This document shows, in pieces, positions 1 to 8,580 of a stretch of 64,000 nt of DNA; the stretch's first letter is position 1; the number at the start of each line of letters is the position of its first letter. A program made the translations under genes and the position numbers. This DNA is from Kiritimatiellia bacterium (GTDB lineage Bacteria > Verrucomicrobiota > Kiritimatiellia > RFP12 > UBA1067). The stretch is taken from contig JAQIBS010000244.1 of assembly GCA_027858965.1 (NCBI GenBank), positions 1 through 64,000 of the forward strand. Direction: 5' to 3'. The notes under the pieces are model-generated. The model saw only the letters and a list, made by a program, of their open reading frames with translations, made no database searches and was not told the origin of the DNA.

Positions 1-176
1 TAAACCATCATCAAAGATAAGACATCTCTTGGTGTTATGCTTTTGATGCACCGCAAATTGAAACGACAGACTGGGACTAGGCGCGGTTTTACCCACAGAT
101 TTAGCGGAAGAGGCATAAACTTCAGCTATTATTTTTTTTACGATTATTTCGTCCTTTCCAATGGGCTGTAATAAAA
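1..176 (-). other. Left-edge region, no identified gene
   Basis: One minus-strand frame stays open from just after the DUF2061 stop to the window edge (about 58 codons). It has no ATG, although an AAAGGA stretch lies near its beginning. The translation matches no family I recognise. It may be the start of a gene with a rare start codon, or chance. Confidence 0.2.
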
Positions 177-404
177 TCAGATTTCATATTCCGGTATATA
201 ATTATGCTGTCCCAACGGTATCTTTATCCAGAGTCTTTCATGCAAATAGTAGAGCACAAATTTAATAACCAAATCAAAAGCGCCTATCGAAAAAGCGGAT
301 TTAATGGAACCTGTCACAAAATAGGTAATTAACGTCGTAGTTATACTGGCAGTAACTCTCCAGCTAATGGCTTTAACCAGAGTTCTGGTATGCGATTCTT
401 TCAT
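177..404 (-). CDS. DUF2061 small membrane protein
   Basis: A 75-residue protein of the DUF2061 type, a small predicted inner-membrane family of unknown function. It opens with MKESHTRTLVKAISWRV, followed by two hydrophobic stretches (about residues 15-33 and 37-53) and a charged C-terminus with LHERLW, as in the family. I chose the internal ATG because a CGGAG ribosome-binding site lies about 7 bases upstream; the frame extends 17 codons further but through the operator region. The gene is divergent from an Xre-type regulator, and a TATCAC-N3-GTGATA palindrome sits 34-48 bases upstream of its start, so the regulator probably controls it. Family recognition is firm; function unknown. Confidence 0.8.
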   Translation of the reverse strand: MKESHTRTLVKAISWRVTASITTTLITYFVTGSIKSAFSIGAFDLVIKFVLYYLHERLWIKIPLGQHNYIPEYEI

Positions 405-437
405 TTTCGGCTCCGTTCTCTTACACGAGCCACACAG

Positions 438-452
438 TATCACCACGTGATA
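438..452. promoter_or_regulatory. Palindromic operator, DUF2061 side
   Basis: TATCAC-CAC-GTGATA, with perfect 6-bp arms around a 3-bp centre. The arms are identical to those of the second site at 527-543, and the centres are 90 bp apart. It lies in the promoter region of the minus-strand DUF2061 gene. It is probably bound by the neighbouring Xre-type protein (inference). Confidence 0.6.
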
Positions 453-526
453 CATTAGTCAAGTACGCAATCCCCGAAATTTATAAATACCTATTTTTTA
501 TTTTGCAATTGAGGATTTGACGATTG

Positions 527-543
527 ATATCACTATGTGATAT
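527..543. promoter_or_regulatory. Palindromic operator, regulator side
   Basis: ATATCAC-TAT-GTGATAT, the same TATCAC-N3-GTGATA core as the site at 438-452 with arms one base longer. It ends about 25 bases before the regulator's start codon, a position that would block its promoter and suits autoregulation. Confidence 0.6.
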
Positions 544-567
544 ATTTGATACGAATTAAAGGACGCC

Positions 568-978
568 ATGATGAAAGAAGATCCCAAAGATAAATACAAG
601 TGTTCAATGGACTCAGAGGTCGTGAAGCGTATCCGGAAAAAAATCGGCATGACTCAAACGGGAGTTGCACATGCACTGGGTGTATCCCTGCGAGCTATTC
701 AAAGCTATGAACAGGGCTGGCGGGAGGTACCCACTAACATCATGGTCCAACTTCTGGTCCTGACAGCTGCCCATCACCCCTCAGAGGTTGAAAGAAAACC
801 TTGTTGGGAGATCACAAGCTGCCCCCCGGAACGACAGGCCCAATGCCCCTGCCGTCGCACAGACGGGAGCCTCTGCTGGCTGGTTTCGGGACGTATGTGC
901 GCCGGTGCTGCGAACAGCGGGTGTCATGATATTCAAGGATGTCTGCACTGCCCTGTGATTAAACAGATTCTGAACTAA
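568..978 (+). CDS. Xre-type HTH regulator with Cys-rich two-CW tail
   Basis: A 136-residue cytoplasmic DNA-binding protein. Residues about 15-70 are a Cro/CI-type helix-turn-helix (IRKKIGMTQTGVAHALGVS, then RAIQSYEQGWREVP). Residues about 78-133 hold nine cysteines, including CWEITSCP, CPC, CW and HCP, resembling the two-CW zinc-ribbon-like domain found in some small regulators; it may bind metal or sense redox (inference). Two ATGs stand in tandem; the second has the better spacing from the GGA ribosome-binding site, so the true start may be 571. Two identical-core operators between this gene and the divergent DUF2061 gene suggest autoregulation. Confidence 0.75.
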   Translation: MMKEDPKDKYKCSMDSEVVKRIRKKIGMTQTGVAHALGVSLRAIQSYEQGWREVPTNIMVQLLVLTAAHHPSEVERKPCWEITSCPPERQAQCPCRRTDGSLCWLVSGRMCAGAANSGCHDIQGCLHCPVIKQILN

Positions 979-1058
979 AAAGAGAAGATTTTGATAAGAT
1001 TGTTAACGTTTTCTTCATGCTTTTCCTCTTTCCTTTTATCGACACCTGTCGACTTCTA

Positions 1059-1382
1059 TCAACGCAGCAACCGTCGTTCAAGAATCTGTTGCAACTCACG
1101 TCTGCCATCTAAAACACAGTGGACAAAAACATTATTCTTGTCTATCTCATAAATGACACGATATGGCTTATGGAGAACTTCCAAAAACATAGTAACATTT
1201 ATGCTCGCCAGCTCAATCGGAACATGCCCGCGAGCTGGCAGATTCTCAAGACTTAAGCACAGTTTCTCAAGCATACAAAACACATGCTCTGCCGCCTCCA
1301 AAGAGTCGCTTGATTTAATATACTGGTAGATATCAAATATATCATCTTCAGCATCCTGCAGAAGTAATACAGAATATGTCAT
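1059..1382 (-). CDS. parE: ParE/RelE-family toxin
   Basis: A 107-residue toxin of the ParE/RelE superfamily. It has the usual length and layout: a helical hairpin at residues 10-50, then LPARGHVPIEL, the core strand KPYRVIYEID and the final strand VFVHCVLDGRRELQQIL. ParE-type members poison gyrase and RelE-type members cleave mRNA; sequence alone does not separate them, but the conserved P-Y-R-V-I-Y and D-G-R-R block suits ParE. The start overlaps the antitoxin stop by 4 bases (ATGA), so the two are translationally coupled. The loss of the symbol would be justified if a search favoured RelE. Confidence 0.8.
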   Translation of the reverse strand: MTYSVLLLQDAEDDIFDIYQYIKSSDSLEAAEHVFCMLEKLCLSLENLPARGHVPIELASINVTMFLEVLHKPYRVIYEIDKNNVFVHCVLDGRRELQQILERRLLR

Positions 1383-1657
1383 GTTGCCTCATCAATTCTG
1401 GATCTTAGGCTTTTAAAAGAATCCGTGACATTCTTATAATTACCTTTGCTCTTACTTGCTGTGCTTTGAGCCAGGATTTTCAACAGATTCATACTCTCCT
1501 GCCCCTCTTCGTAACTACGCAGGTCCTGCACAACAACTTTAGCCTCTCCATTTTGAGTAATAACCAAAGTCTTTCGGTTTGCATGAACGTCCCTGACAAG
1601 TTCTGATGCATGAGCCTTTAAATAGCTGATAGGCTTTATGGATTCGCTTAACTTCAT
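1379..1657 (-). CDS. Phd/YefM-family antitoxin
   Basis: A 92-residue antitoxin. The N-terminal half (SIKPISYLKAHASELVRDV, RKTLVITQNGEAKVVVQD) is the Phd/YefM DNA-binding fold with its typical alternating helix-strand order; the C-terminal half is the charged, flexible toxin-wrapping tail. It would neutralise the ParE-like toxin encoded immediately downstream and repress the operon. First gene of the two, as usual in type II modules. The upstream 285 bp carries no other gene. Confidence 0.85.
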   Translation of the reverse strand: MKLSESIKPISYLKAHASELVRDVHANRKTLVITQNGEAKVVVQDLRSYEEGQESMNLLKILAQSTASKSKGNYKNVTDSFKSLRSRIDEAT

Positions 1658-1773
1658 AATAACTCCCTGACCTAAATATGATCTTTTAAACGGTCAACCT
1701 AATATTACCGTACAATGTATTGGTAAATCAAGGCTGTAATGTCACCACCTTCGGGGTTCATGTACTCTTAAAA

Positions 1774-1802
1774 CATTTGATCTACAATAATATCAGCCCT
1801 TC
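1774..1802. repeat. 29-bp dispersed repeat, copy 1
   Basis: CATTTGATCTACAATAATAT followed by CAGCCCTTC; 27 of 29 bases match a copy at 60485-60513. It runs into a small hairpin, AGCCC-ttc-GGGCT. No coding potential. Confidence 0.6.
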
Positions 1803-1942
1803 GGGCTTAAACTAAAGAACTGCGTTCATTAGAGAGGATCAACGGAATTGAATTACACCCAATGAAATGCGTCCAAAAATGCAGGCTTGCAAAATTGGCC
1901 GGTTAATAATATTCTGATACTCTAATTTAAAGGGTTATAAGA

Positions 1943-2302
1943 ATGTTTTGCAAATTATTAAAAGCTAAATTACATCATATCAAAGTAACACAAGCCGAAA
2001 AAGAGTATGAAGGCAGTCTCACTCTGGATGAAGATCTGATGGATGCCGTCGGAATTCTGAACTATGAAAAGATCCTGGTTGCCAATCTGGATAACGGCGA
2101 ACGTCTTGAGACCTATGCAATAGTGGGTCAACGCGGTAGCGGAATTTGCTGCCTTAACGGCGCGGCGGCCTACAAAGGAACAATTGGCGATCGCCTGATC
2201 ATCATGGTCTGGTGCAACCTCAGCGAAGAAGAGGCTGCCAACCACTATCCCAAAGTTGTGCGGCTGGATGAGAACAACAAAATAGTTGCCGCAGCGATCT
2301 AA
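1943..2302 (+). CDS. panD: Aspartate 1-decarboxylase
   Basis: Pyruvoyl-dependent L-aspartate alpha-decarboxylase, making beta-alanine for pantothenate and coenzyme A in the cytoplasm. The 119 residues match the family length (about 115-130). The self-processing site is exact: Gly24-Ser25 within YEGSLTLD, where cleavage converts Ser25 to the pyruvoyl group. The catalytic Tyr58 lies in ETYAI, and NGAAAYKGTIGD holds the active-site Asn-Gly-Ala-Ala stretch. An AAAGGG ribosome-binding site precedes the ATG. The gene stands alone here, and its stop is only 7 bases from the stop of the convergent LamG gene, leaving no room for a separate terminator. Confidence 0.97.
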   Translation: MFCKLLKAKLHHIKVTQAEKEYEGSLTLDEDLMDAVGILNYEKILVANLDNGERLETYAIVGQRGSGICCLNGAAAYKGTIGDRLIIMVWCNLSEEEAANHYPKVVRLDENNKIVAAAI

Positions 2303-2309
2303 GGGCGCT

Positions 2310-3167
2310 TTAGTCCATGTTCAGCTCTTTCATCTTGCGTTCATGAAAATCTTTTGTGATCAGCTTACGTCCCAGAAGTTCATCGATCTCACGCATGCGG
2401 CCCTGCACCTGTCTTTTATTATAGTGCGGAATGGAGCAGTAAAAGGTGTCATCCACCTCTTCCGTCGAGAGTGCATGGTTAAAAATCATCAGTTCATCCA
2501 CCGAGCCAGCAAAAGCAACTCTCTTTTTCCCCTTTTTCTTCTGGAAGGACTTATCTTTGCGTGCACCGACAACAAGATCGGCATCAACCGGAGTAAATGC
2601 CTTTTTCACAACTGCAGGACTTTTCTGTAATTCACCATCAATATACATCTTGGCATATTTTTCGTCGACAGAGATAATAATATTATACCAGGCATTATCA
2701 TGGAGTGGCTTATCGCTTAAACAGCGCTTACCCTGTACTTTAAAGCACATTCGCCCCTTATTGCGGCCATGTTCATCCTCGGTTCCCAGCATACTGAGCA
2801 TATACCCCGAATGACCGCCTTTATCCAGAAGTATGCGGTTATCCTCTTTAATTTTGTAACCTTTAAAATGAAGCGACAGGGAAAAGCGAGTCGTTTTAAG
2901 ATGTTCTCCATCTGCAATCGTAATTCGGGCACTGGTGCCATTAAGAGAGTAGGCTGCTTTATTCCAGCCCTGGGTCCAACGTGTGCGGGAGACCTTCGCG
3001 TTATTATTGGTATCAACCTTACATGGAGTCCATCCACCTTCAAGAGTGGTATCAAACGTGTAGTAAGAGATGAGTCCCTCCGGCAGCTCCCGTTTCTCTG
3101 CCGCATTCAAAGAGAGCGCCCCTGCAAAACAAATTGCGATAAAAAGGTGTATGTTTAGATTTTTCAT
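2310..3167 (-). CDS. Secreted LamG-domain protein
   Basis: 285 residues: a signal peptide (about 1-22, ending LSLNAAEK), then a concanavalin A-like/LamG jelly-roll (about 30-235) with LISYYTFD, the sugar- or protein-contact strands, and the closing VDELMIFNHALSTEEV typical of LamG_3. The short C-terminal tail is charged. The domain usually binds carbohydrate or protein in the periplasm or outside the cell; no catalytic site is seen. Its start lies 2 bases after the stop of the PPC gene, so it is the last gene of the DUF1549/DUF1501/PPC/LamG operon. Confidence 0.8.
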   Translation of the reverse strand: MKNLNIHLFIAICFAGALSLNAAEKRELPEGLISYYTFDTTLEGGWTPCKVDTNNNAKVSRTRWTQGWNKAAYSLNGTSARITIADGEHLKTTRFSLSLHFKGYKIKEDNRILLDKGGHSGYMLSMLGTEDEHGRNKGRMCFKVQGKRCLSDKPLHDNAWYNIIISVDEKYAKMYIDGELQKSPAVVKKAFTPVDADLVVGARKDKSFQKKKGKKRVAFAGSVDELMIFNHALSTEEVDDTFYCSIPHYNKRQVQGRMREIDELLGRKLITKDFHERKMKELNMD

Positions 3168-3169
3168 AG

Positions 3170-5257
3170 TTATTTTTTCTTCTTCTTATTCTTAACAACT
3201 TTCTTAACCGACTTACCGGGCGCTTTTTTCTTAGCTTTCTTTGCTGCCGCAGCTTTCCTCTTAATGTAGGCGGTCAACTCCTGAGCAGGCACCAGATGGC
3301 GCCACAAAAAAGCCTGCATTCGATCTTCAGCGGCCACGGCTTCCCGCTTGATAGTTTTACCGTTAACCGTTGCTTCGCCCTCAATAACCAGTTTAACCGG
3401 CTCATCTAAGCCTTTTAACGTTGTTTTGATTTTAACCTGCATCACAGTCTGTGTATCTCCAAAGGGTTTGGCTTGCAACACAAAGCCCTCAGGTCCTTTG
3501 AGGTTCAACTTGACCGGCCCCCTGAAACCGTCACGACGAATCAGATGGGCTTTGAGAGTATCCGTACCACCAGAAGTCATATAAACATGGGAAGGAACCA
3601 AACGAATATCAAAATCAGGTTGCGGGGCACTCAAACGGAGACGGTAGGCATAGGCATTGCCGCCTTTATGCTGCGTATCTGTAATGATGCAGGTGTATGT
3701 TCCATCCTCAGGGAGAGTGACATTAACATATGAATCTGCATGATGTGTATTCAACCCGGAGCCTATATCCATTAAATCATCGTTAAAACCGATGCAGTTG
3801 CCGGAGGGAGAAATAATCATAAGCGAAGAATCGAGTGGCGAATTCAGTCGGCGAGCCATTACCTCAGCCACAACCTTCTCGCCTTTCTTGCCTTTAAATT
3901 GATAGAAGTCCTTGTCTTCCGGCATGTTAATACAACCATTTATAATAAATGGAAGATCCACCATATAAGCTTTACCTGTGGAGTTATTAGGCTCCTTTTC
4001 ATTACCGTCCGGGATTGCATCCAAAGAGAATGGAAAAACATTAGAGATCACCTTGTCACGCCCAAAACCTGTGAGCATACACAGCTGCGCCTGCGTCACG
4101 TCGGTCTTTGGAACAACCTGCTCCTGAACCAGGTTCACCCCTTTTATGTCAACAACAACCGGTTGCCCAATCTGCCCGCCCATCGGAAAGTGGCTGGTCA
4201 CAAAGGGCAGAGAGCCAATTGTCATACGGTAAACAAAGTCTTCCCGACCACGGTAGATAGAATCATAGATTGAGAGCAGATAGTCGCCATCTTTCTTTAT
4301 TTTATATATCAGGACCGGATCCGGTTTAAAAAAATAGTCATCATTATAAGCCACCGCTTTACCGCTACGATCACACAGCTTGATCACTGGCTGAAACCAA
4401 CCGGGAACAGCATCGGCCAGATAGGGAACCAATACACGCGCTTTAACATCAATCACCAGATCCTGTCCAGCGCGGCAGGGCAGCAGATAGCGGTCTACCG
4501 TACCTGAGCCAATCTGGCCATTAATAACACAAGGCTGTTTTAACCGTAGCACCGCATCATCAACATCACTGAGCGCCCCGGACTCACCCATCGCCATACC
4601 GGACATCATCGTATCCTCATCCATCATGGCATTGGACATCATGCTGCTGTTTTTTTTGCCTTTGGACTTTGAATCCGTTTTCTTCGGCCGTTTCTTCTTA
4701 CGCAGGCTCAAGGCCTCCTTGCCCAGAATCGGTTTAGCACTGGTGGGCAGAGGTGTCGGTGTAACCTCCGGTAGCTGTCCCACAAAAAATGGCATTGGGT
4801 TGGTTAATCCGGAGGCACCCAGCAGACGTATCTCACGCTCTCCCGGTACTGCATTGGGAGCAACCGTCACCTCCGCAATCAATATATTTGCAATTGAGCT
4901 ACAGGCCGGCTGTTGAACATACTCACCGATAATCTTATTCAGGCGAGTCAGCATCAAAATCTGATCAGGGGTACGCTTCTCTTCCTCGATATAATTCAAC
5001 TCCGCACGCTGTTCCTGTAAGAGACGATTCGTCTGAGGACCGATTTTCTTATTATATTCAATAACCTTTGCTGTAACCCCATCACCGGAGATCAGAACCT
5101 TGAAGGTCCCATGAATAAACTGTCCGCCAAGAGTCACCTGAAAGGTCTTACCTCTCTGCCCCCCGGCGGGGTAAACAAACCCAATGTACGGATCATTTCT
5201 TGCTAGCGCGACAACAGCCAACCACAGAGCCAAAGATAATGTTATAATTCGTTTCAT
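3170..5257 (-). CDS. Secreted PPC-domain protein
   Basis: 695 residues with a signal peptide (1-19). Two pre-peptidase C-terminal (PPC) beta-sandwiches are visible at about residues 230-345 (from LRLKQPCVINGQIGSG) and about 420-545 (from EPNNSTGKAYMV with EDKDFYQFKGKKGE). Between the N-terminal region and the first PPC lies a low-complexity Lys/Ser/Met stretch, and the C-terminus is strongly Lys-rich (ending VKNKKKKK). Members of this type in planctomycetes and relatives sit beside DUF1501 and DUF1549 genes and lack a peptidase domain, as here. Probably a periplasmic or surface partner of those proteins; function unknown. Confidence 0.8.
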   Translation of the reverse strand: MKRIITLSLALWLAVVALARNDPYIGFVYPAGGQRGKTFQVTLGGQFIHGTFKVLISGDGVTAKVIEYNKKIGPQTNRLLQEQRAELNYIEEEKRTPDQILMLTRLNKIIGEYVQQPACSSIANILIAEVTVAPNAVPGEREIRLLGASGLTNPMPFFVGQLPEVTPTPLPTSAKPILGKEALSLRKKKRPKKTDSKSKGKKNSSMMSNAMMDEDTMMSGMAMGESGALSDVDDAVLRLKQPCVINGQIGSGTVDRYLLPCRAGQDLVIDVKARVLVPYLADAVPGWFQPVIKLCDRSGKAVAYNDDYFFKPDPVLIYKIKKDGDYLLSIYDSIYRGREDFVYRMTIGSLPFVTSHFPMGGQIGQPVVVDIKGVNLVQEQVVPKTDVTQAQLCMLTGFGRDKVISNVFPFSLDAIPDGNEKEPNNSTGKAYMVDLPFIINGCINMPEDKDFYQFKGKKGEKVVAEVMARRLNSPLDSSLMIISPSGNCIGFNDDLMDIGSGLNTHHADSYVNVTLPEDGTYTCIITDTQHKGGNAYAYRLRLSAPQPDFDIRLVPSHVYMTSGGTDTLKAHLIRRDGFRGPVKLNLKGPEGFVLQAKPFGDTQTVMQVKIKTTLKGLDEPVKLVIEGEATVNGKTIKREAVAAEDRMQAFLWRHLVPAQELTAYIKRKAAAAKKAKKKAPGKSVKKVVKNKKKKK

Positions 5258-5396
5258 TTGTTAAGAATCCCTCTTGCAACACGATCATAGACCGTGCCCT
5301 ACAGTTTTATGGTTCATAAAGCTGGCTCAATGTCCATGAACACAACTTTATAACCCGCGCATTTTAGCACTTTAGAACTTTAGAACTTCTTCCATA

Positions 5397-6737
5397 CTAC
5401 ATAATCTCTTCCAGTAATCCAGCTGATTTGATCTTATCACCCTTTGGCAGAATCTGGGCTTCCAATCCCATCGGGTGAGGCAGTTTTGCATACATGTCAA
5501 TTCCGGCAATTGTATAAATACTGCCTAGCAGGTCAACCGGATAAACCGGTCGCTCGGCTGGTTCTTCGCCTCTCTCCGTTGACTTACCTACAATCGTACC
5601 GCCTTTAAAACCACCACCGGCAATCAAAACCGAGTTACACTTGCCATAGTGGTTGCGGCCTCCATTCCAGGGCGGTTGCCAGTCCACCTTGGGAGAACGG
5701 CCAAACTCTCCGCAACACCAGACCACGGTACTCTCGAGCAGACCGCGTTCATCAAGATCCTGGAGCAAACGGGCCAGCCCCTGATCAAGTTGCGGACACT
5801 GTCTCGTCATTGTTGAAAAATGATTTGAATGCGTATCCCATCCACCGGGATAGTTGATAGTAACATAAGGAACACCGACCTCAACCAGGCGTCGGGCCAC
5901 CAGACAGTCCTGTCCAAAGGTATGCAAACCATACTCCTTACGCAACTCCTTTGTTTCAAGGGAGAGATCAAAAACATCCTTACCCTCTCCCAAAATCAGA
6001 TCATAGGCACTATCCTCTGCCGTTATGGAATTCTGGATAACCGAGTTATCCGGCATCGACTTCGAATACGAATTCAGATTCCGCAGGAGAGAACGACGCC
6101 CCTTCTGACGCATATCGGATATACCGCGTGCCACAACCCCCTCCACCTCAAAACGCTGTGCATTGGGATCACCACCTGTTGCAAAAGGTTTATATTTTGA
6201 GCCCAGAAAACCCGACTCAGAGAAACGGCCCTGTGGCTTGGTTAAAACAACGTATGGGGGAATCAATCCCTTATAACCGGCTTTATAACCCTTCATCAGC
6301 GAAAAGACAGCACCTACACAGGGATAGGCCAGACGTTCACCGGGGGTATGACCGGTCTGCATCAGATAGGCAGCTGTTTCATGGCCATTAATGCCATGAG
6401 TCATACTACGGATGAGTGAATATTTATCGGCCTGCTGCGCCAATTTAGGAAAAAGGGTGCTGAGTTTAATTCCATCGACATTGGTTGGTATGACCTTATT
6501 GAACTGGCCGGTATAATCATAGCCCGCATTTGGCTTGGGGTCCCATGTATCGGTATGCGACATCCCCCCCCACAAAAAGACCTGGATAACCGACTTCGCC
6601 TTTCCCGCTTTTTTAACCGCCTGCGCTTTTGCACTCAAAGGAGAACCTCCGAACATTACCCCGGCTGCAGCAAGAGCACTACTTGAGAGCATCTCCCTGC
6701 GTGTAATTCCATATTTATTATATCTTCTTCTTTTCAT
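5397..6737 (-). CDS. DUF1501 protein, Tat-exported
   Basis: 446 residues. The N-terminus carries a twin-arginine signal (TRREMLSSSALAAAG), indicating export in folded form. The body matches DUF1501 across its length: VFLWGGMSHTDTWDPKP, MTHGINGHETAAYLMQTG, YPGGWDTHSNH, VVWCCGEFGRSPK, and NHYGKCNSVLIAGGGFKGG. The family is related to the alkaline phosphatase/sulfatase fold; its substrate is unknown. I start at the ATG that has GGAGG 9 bases upstream; the frame extends five codons to a TTG that contains that ribosome-binding site and so is not the start. It follows the DUF1549/1553 gene by 81 bases. Confidence 0.9.
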   Translation of the reverse strand: MKRRRYNKYGITRREMLSSSALAAAGVMFGGSPLSAKAQAVKKAGKAKSVIQVFLWGGMSHTDTWDPKPNAGYDYTGQFNKVIPTNVDGIKLSTLFPKLAQQADKYSLIRSMTHGINGHETAAYLMQTGHTPGERLAYPCVGAVFSLMKGYKAGYKGLIPPYVVLTKPQGRFSESGFLGSKYKPFATGGDPNAQRFEVEGVVARGISDMRQKGRRSLLRNLNSYSKSMPDNSVIQNSITAEDSAYDLILGEGKDVFDLSLETKELRKEYGLHTFGQDCLVARRLVEVGVPYVTINYPGGWDTHSNHFSTMTRQCPQLDQGLARLLQDLDERGLLESTVVWCCGEFGRSPKVDWQPPWNGGRNHYGKCNSVLIAGGGFKGGTIVGKSTERGEEPAERPVYPVDLLGSIYTIAGIDMYAKLPHPMGLEAQILPKGDKIKSAGLLEEIM

Positions 6738-6818
6738 ATTTTTTTCCTCCAAAAATCTTTGTCTCCAACGCGATGGGCCGTATGGGCCATATGTTTTAAA
6801 GCTACACTCTTCACACTT

Positions 6819-8429
6819 CTAATGCCTGAACAAAAACTCATCGCTGTTGATCAACGCCCAGGCAACATCAATTCCCGCATCTCTCTGACTCAACTTACTT
6901 AAAGTCACATAGCTGTTGATCCATGAAATCTCATCACTGTTGGGATAGCGGGCAAGAATTGTTAAATACAGCTCATCAATAATCTGCGGCCGTTTCATCT
7001 TGCTCCCATAAATTTTACTTAAGATTGAACCTTTTTCAATTTTATTCCTGACATGCGTGGAGTTCAGCAGATGGCGTTTCTGGGTATCGCTGATCCGATT
7101 AATGCGCTCATTCTCCATTCCTGTGGCACGTGCCGGTTTTCCAAAAATTTCCAGAAAAGAGCTGCTGATAGAGCCATCCGGAAGAGCAACCGCCGGTTTG
7201 TTAGCGGGAACAAAGGTGAAAGGCTCAGGAATTGCACTGGTATACAGCTCTGTTGAACCGGTCACTTTATTGATGGCATCAATCAGAACCTCCGCCCCCA
7301 GCCGTCTGGGCTGATAAAAGGCGAAGAGCGGTGCCAGCTCCTTCTCTTTTGCGCCATCATACACTGATGAAAGATGATAAGTCTGAGAAACCAGAATCAT
7401 ACGCAGCATATGTTTCATATCATAGCCGCTCTTAACAAATTCAGCTCTCAGGTATTTCAAAAGTTTCATGTTCGACGGTTTATTACCACGCCGGATATCA
7501 TCCACCTCATGAATAATGCCGCGCCCCATCAACCAGGCCCAGGCCCGGTTGACATAAATAGTAGTGAACCAGGGGTTTTTCTCAGCGATCAGCCAGTCAG
7601 CAAAAACTTCCCGCGGGTCCTTCCCATGCGACAGCCTCACACTTTTTCCATCAGGAAATATCGCTTTTTCTCTCTTTTTATATTGAGCCATCTGCAGTGC
7701 AGGATTTGTAATAGAGTTAAAAGCCTTATTGGGGTCCCAGTAAACCACCTGCTCCTTCCATTCGCGGGTCGGTTTATAGCTGACCTCCGCAAAGAAAAGC
7801 GACATATCCTTGAGTTGCTGCGGGGCCCAGTGATCAGTGCGTGATCCCATAAAAGTCAATGCAACAGTATTAGCAATGCCCTCGGGAGTCCGTGTTTGCA
7901 TGGCCCGATAAAAATTCACAGGGCCCACTCTGAAGTTACTTCCGTTGGAGATAAGCATCTCACGCACAAACTTATCATAACTCTTGTTATCACGAATCGA
8001 ACTGCGCACCCAATGATGATAGGCCTGAGCTGCATTAGGCCACAAATTAATGGGAAATTCCGCTTTAACCCGCAACACATCACACCACTTCATGGCCCAG
8101 TAATCTGCATAGGCATCGCTTGCCAGAAGTTTATCAATCAGTTTAATCCGTTTACCGAAAGATTTATCCGCAGCAAAGCTACGTGCCTCGGCAGCAGCAG
8201 GAACCGTTCCGGTAATATCCAGATATGCCCTGCGCAGAAAAACCTGATCCGTGCAGAATTTCGGTTGAACACCAGCCTTCTTGAGCTTTACGAAAACCAG
8301 TTTATCGATTTTAGTCTCAGGCACAGGAGCACGGTTTGAAGAAAAAAGCAACTCTTCATCTCTTTGCGCACTCGCCAGCAGAGCGATAAATACAACCGGC
8401 AATAATACTATTTGGAATCCCCTCAGCAT
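6819..8429 (-). CDS. DUF1549/DUF1553 (PSCyt2/PSD1) secreted protein
   Basis: 536 residues with a signal peptide (1-22). Residues about 40-240 are DUF1549-like (FLRRAYLDITGTVP, YADYWAMKWCDVLRVK, YDKFVREMLISNG) and about 270-530 are DUF1553 (FADWLIAEKNPWFTTIYVNR, MLRMILVSQTYHLSS, FYQPRRLGAEVLIDAI, WALINSDEFLFRH). The usual DUF1549 C-x-x-C-H motif after the A-x-x-F-x-G strand is absent: here the stretch reads ALTFMGSRTDHWAPQQLKD, so heme or metal binding of the usual kind is not expected. There is also no N-terminal cytochrome (PSCyt1) or LamG domain, making it shorter than most relatives. First gene of the four-gene minus-strand cluster. Confidence 0.85.
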   Translation of the reverse strand: MLRGFQIVLLPVVFIALLASAQRDEELLFSSNRAPVPETKIDKLVFVKLKKAGVQPKFCTDQVFLRRAYLDITGTVPAAAEARSFAADKSFGKRIKLIDKLLASDAYADYWAMKWCDVLRVKAEFPINLWPNAAQAYHHWVRSSIRDNKSYDKFVREMLISNGSNFRVGPVNFYRAMQTRTPEGIANTVALTFMGSRTDHWAPQQLKDMSLFFAEVSYKPTREWKEQVVYWDPNKAFNSITNPALQMAQYKKREKAIFPDGKSVRLSHGKDPREVFADWLIAEKNPWFTTIYVNRAWAWLMGRGIIHEVDDIRRGNKPSNMKLLKYLRAEFVKSGYDMKHMLRMILVSQTYHLSSVYDGAKEKELAPLFAFYQPRRLGAEVLIDAINKVTGSTELYTSAIPEPFTFVPANKPAVALPDGSISSSFLEIFGKPARATGMENERINRISDTQKRHLLNSTHVRNKIEKGSILSKIYGSKMKRPQIIDELYLTILARYPNSDEISWINSYVTLSKLSQRDAGIDVAWALINSDEFLFRH

Positions 8430-8580
8430 CAGAACCCTTTATAAATTTTTCTAAGCTCGTCCACAAAGAATTTATCATCTTTCCGAGCAGGAATAATTTT
8501 ATCACACTCTTTGCTATTTGGTCAAAGCGTAAAAAAAGCCGATTCTACTAGCAAAAATCTCGTTAACTTTAACATCTTAT

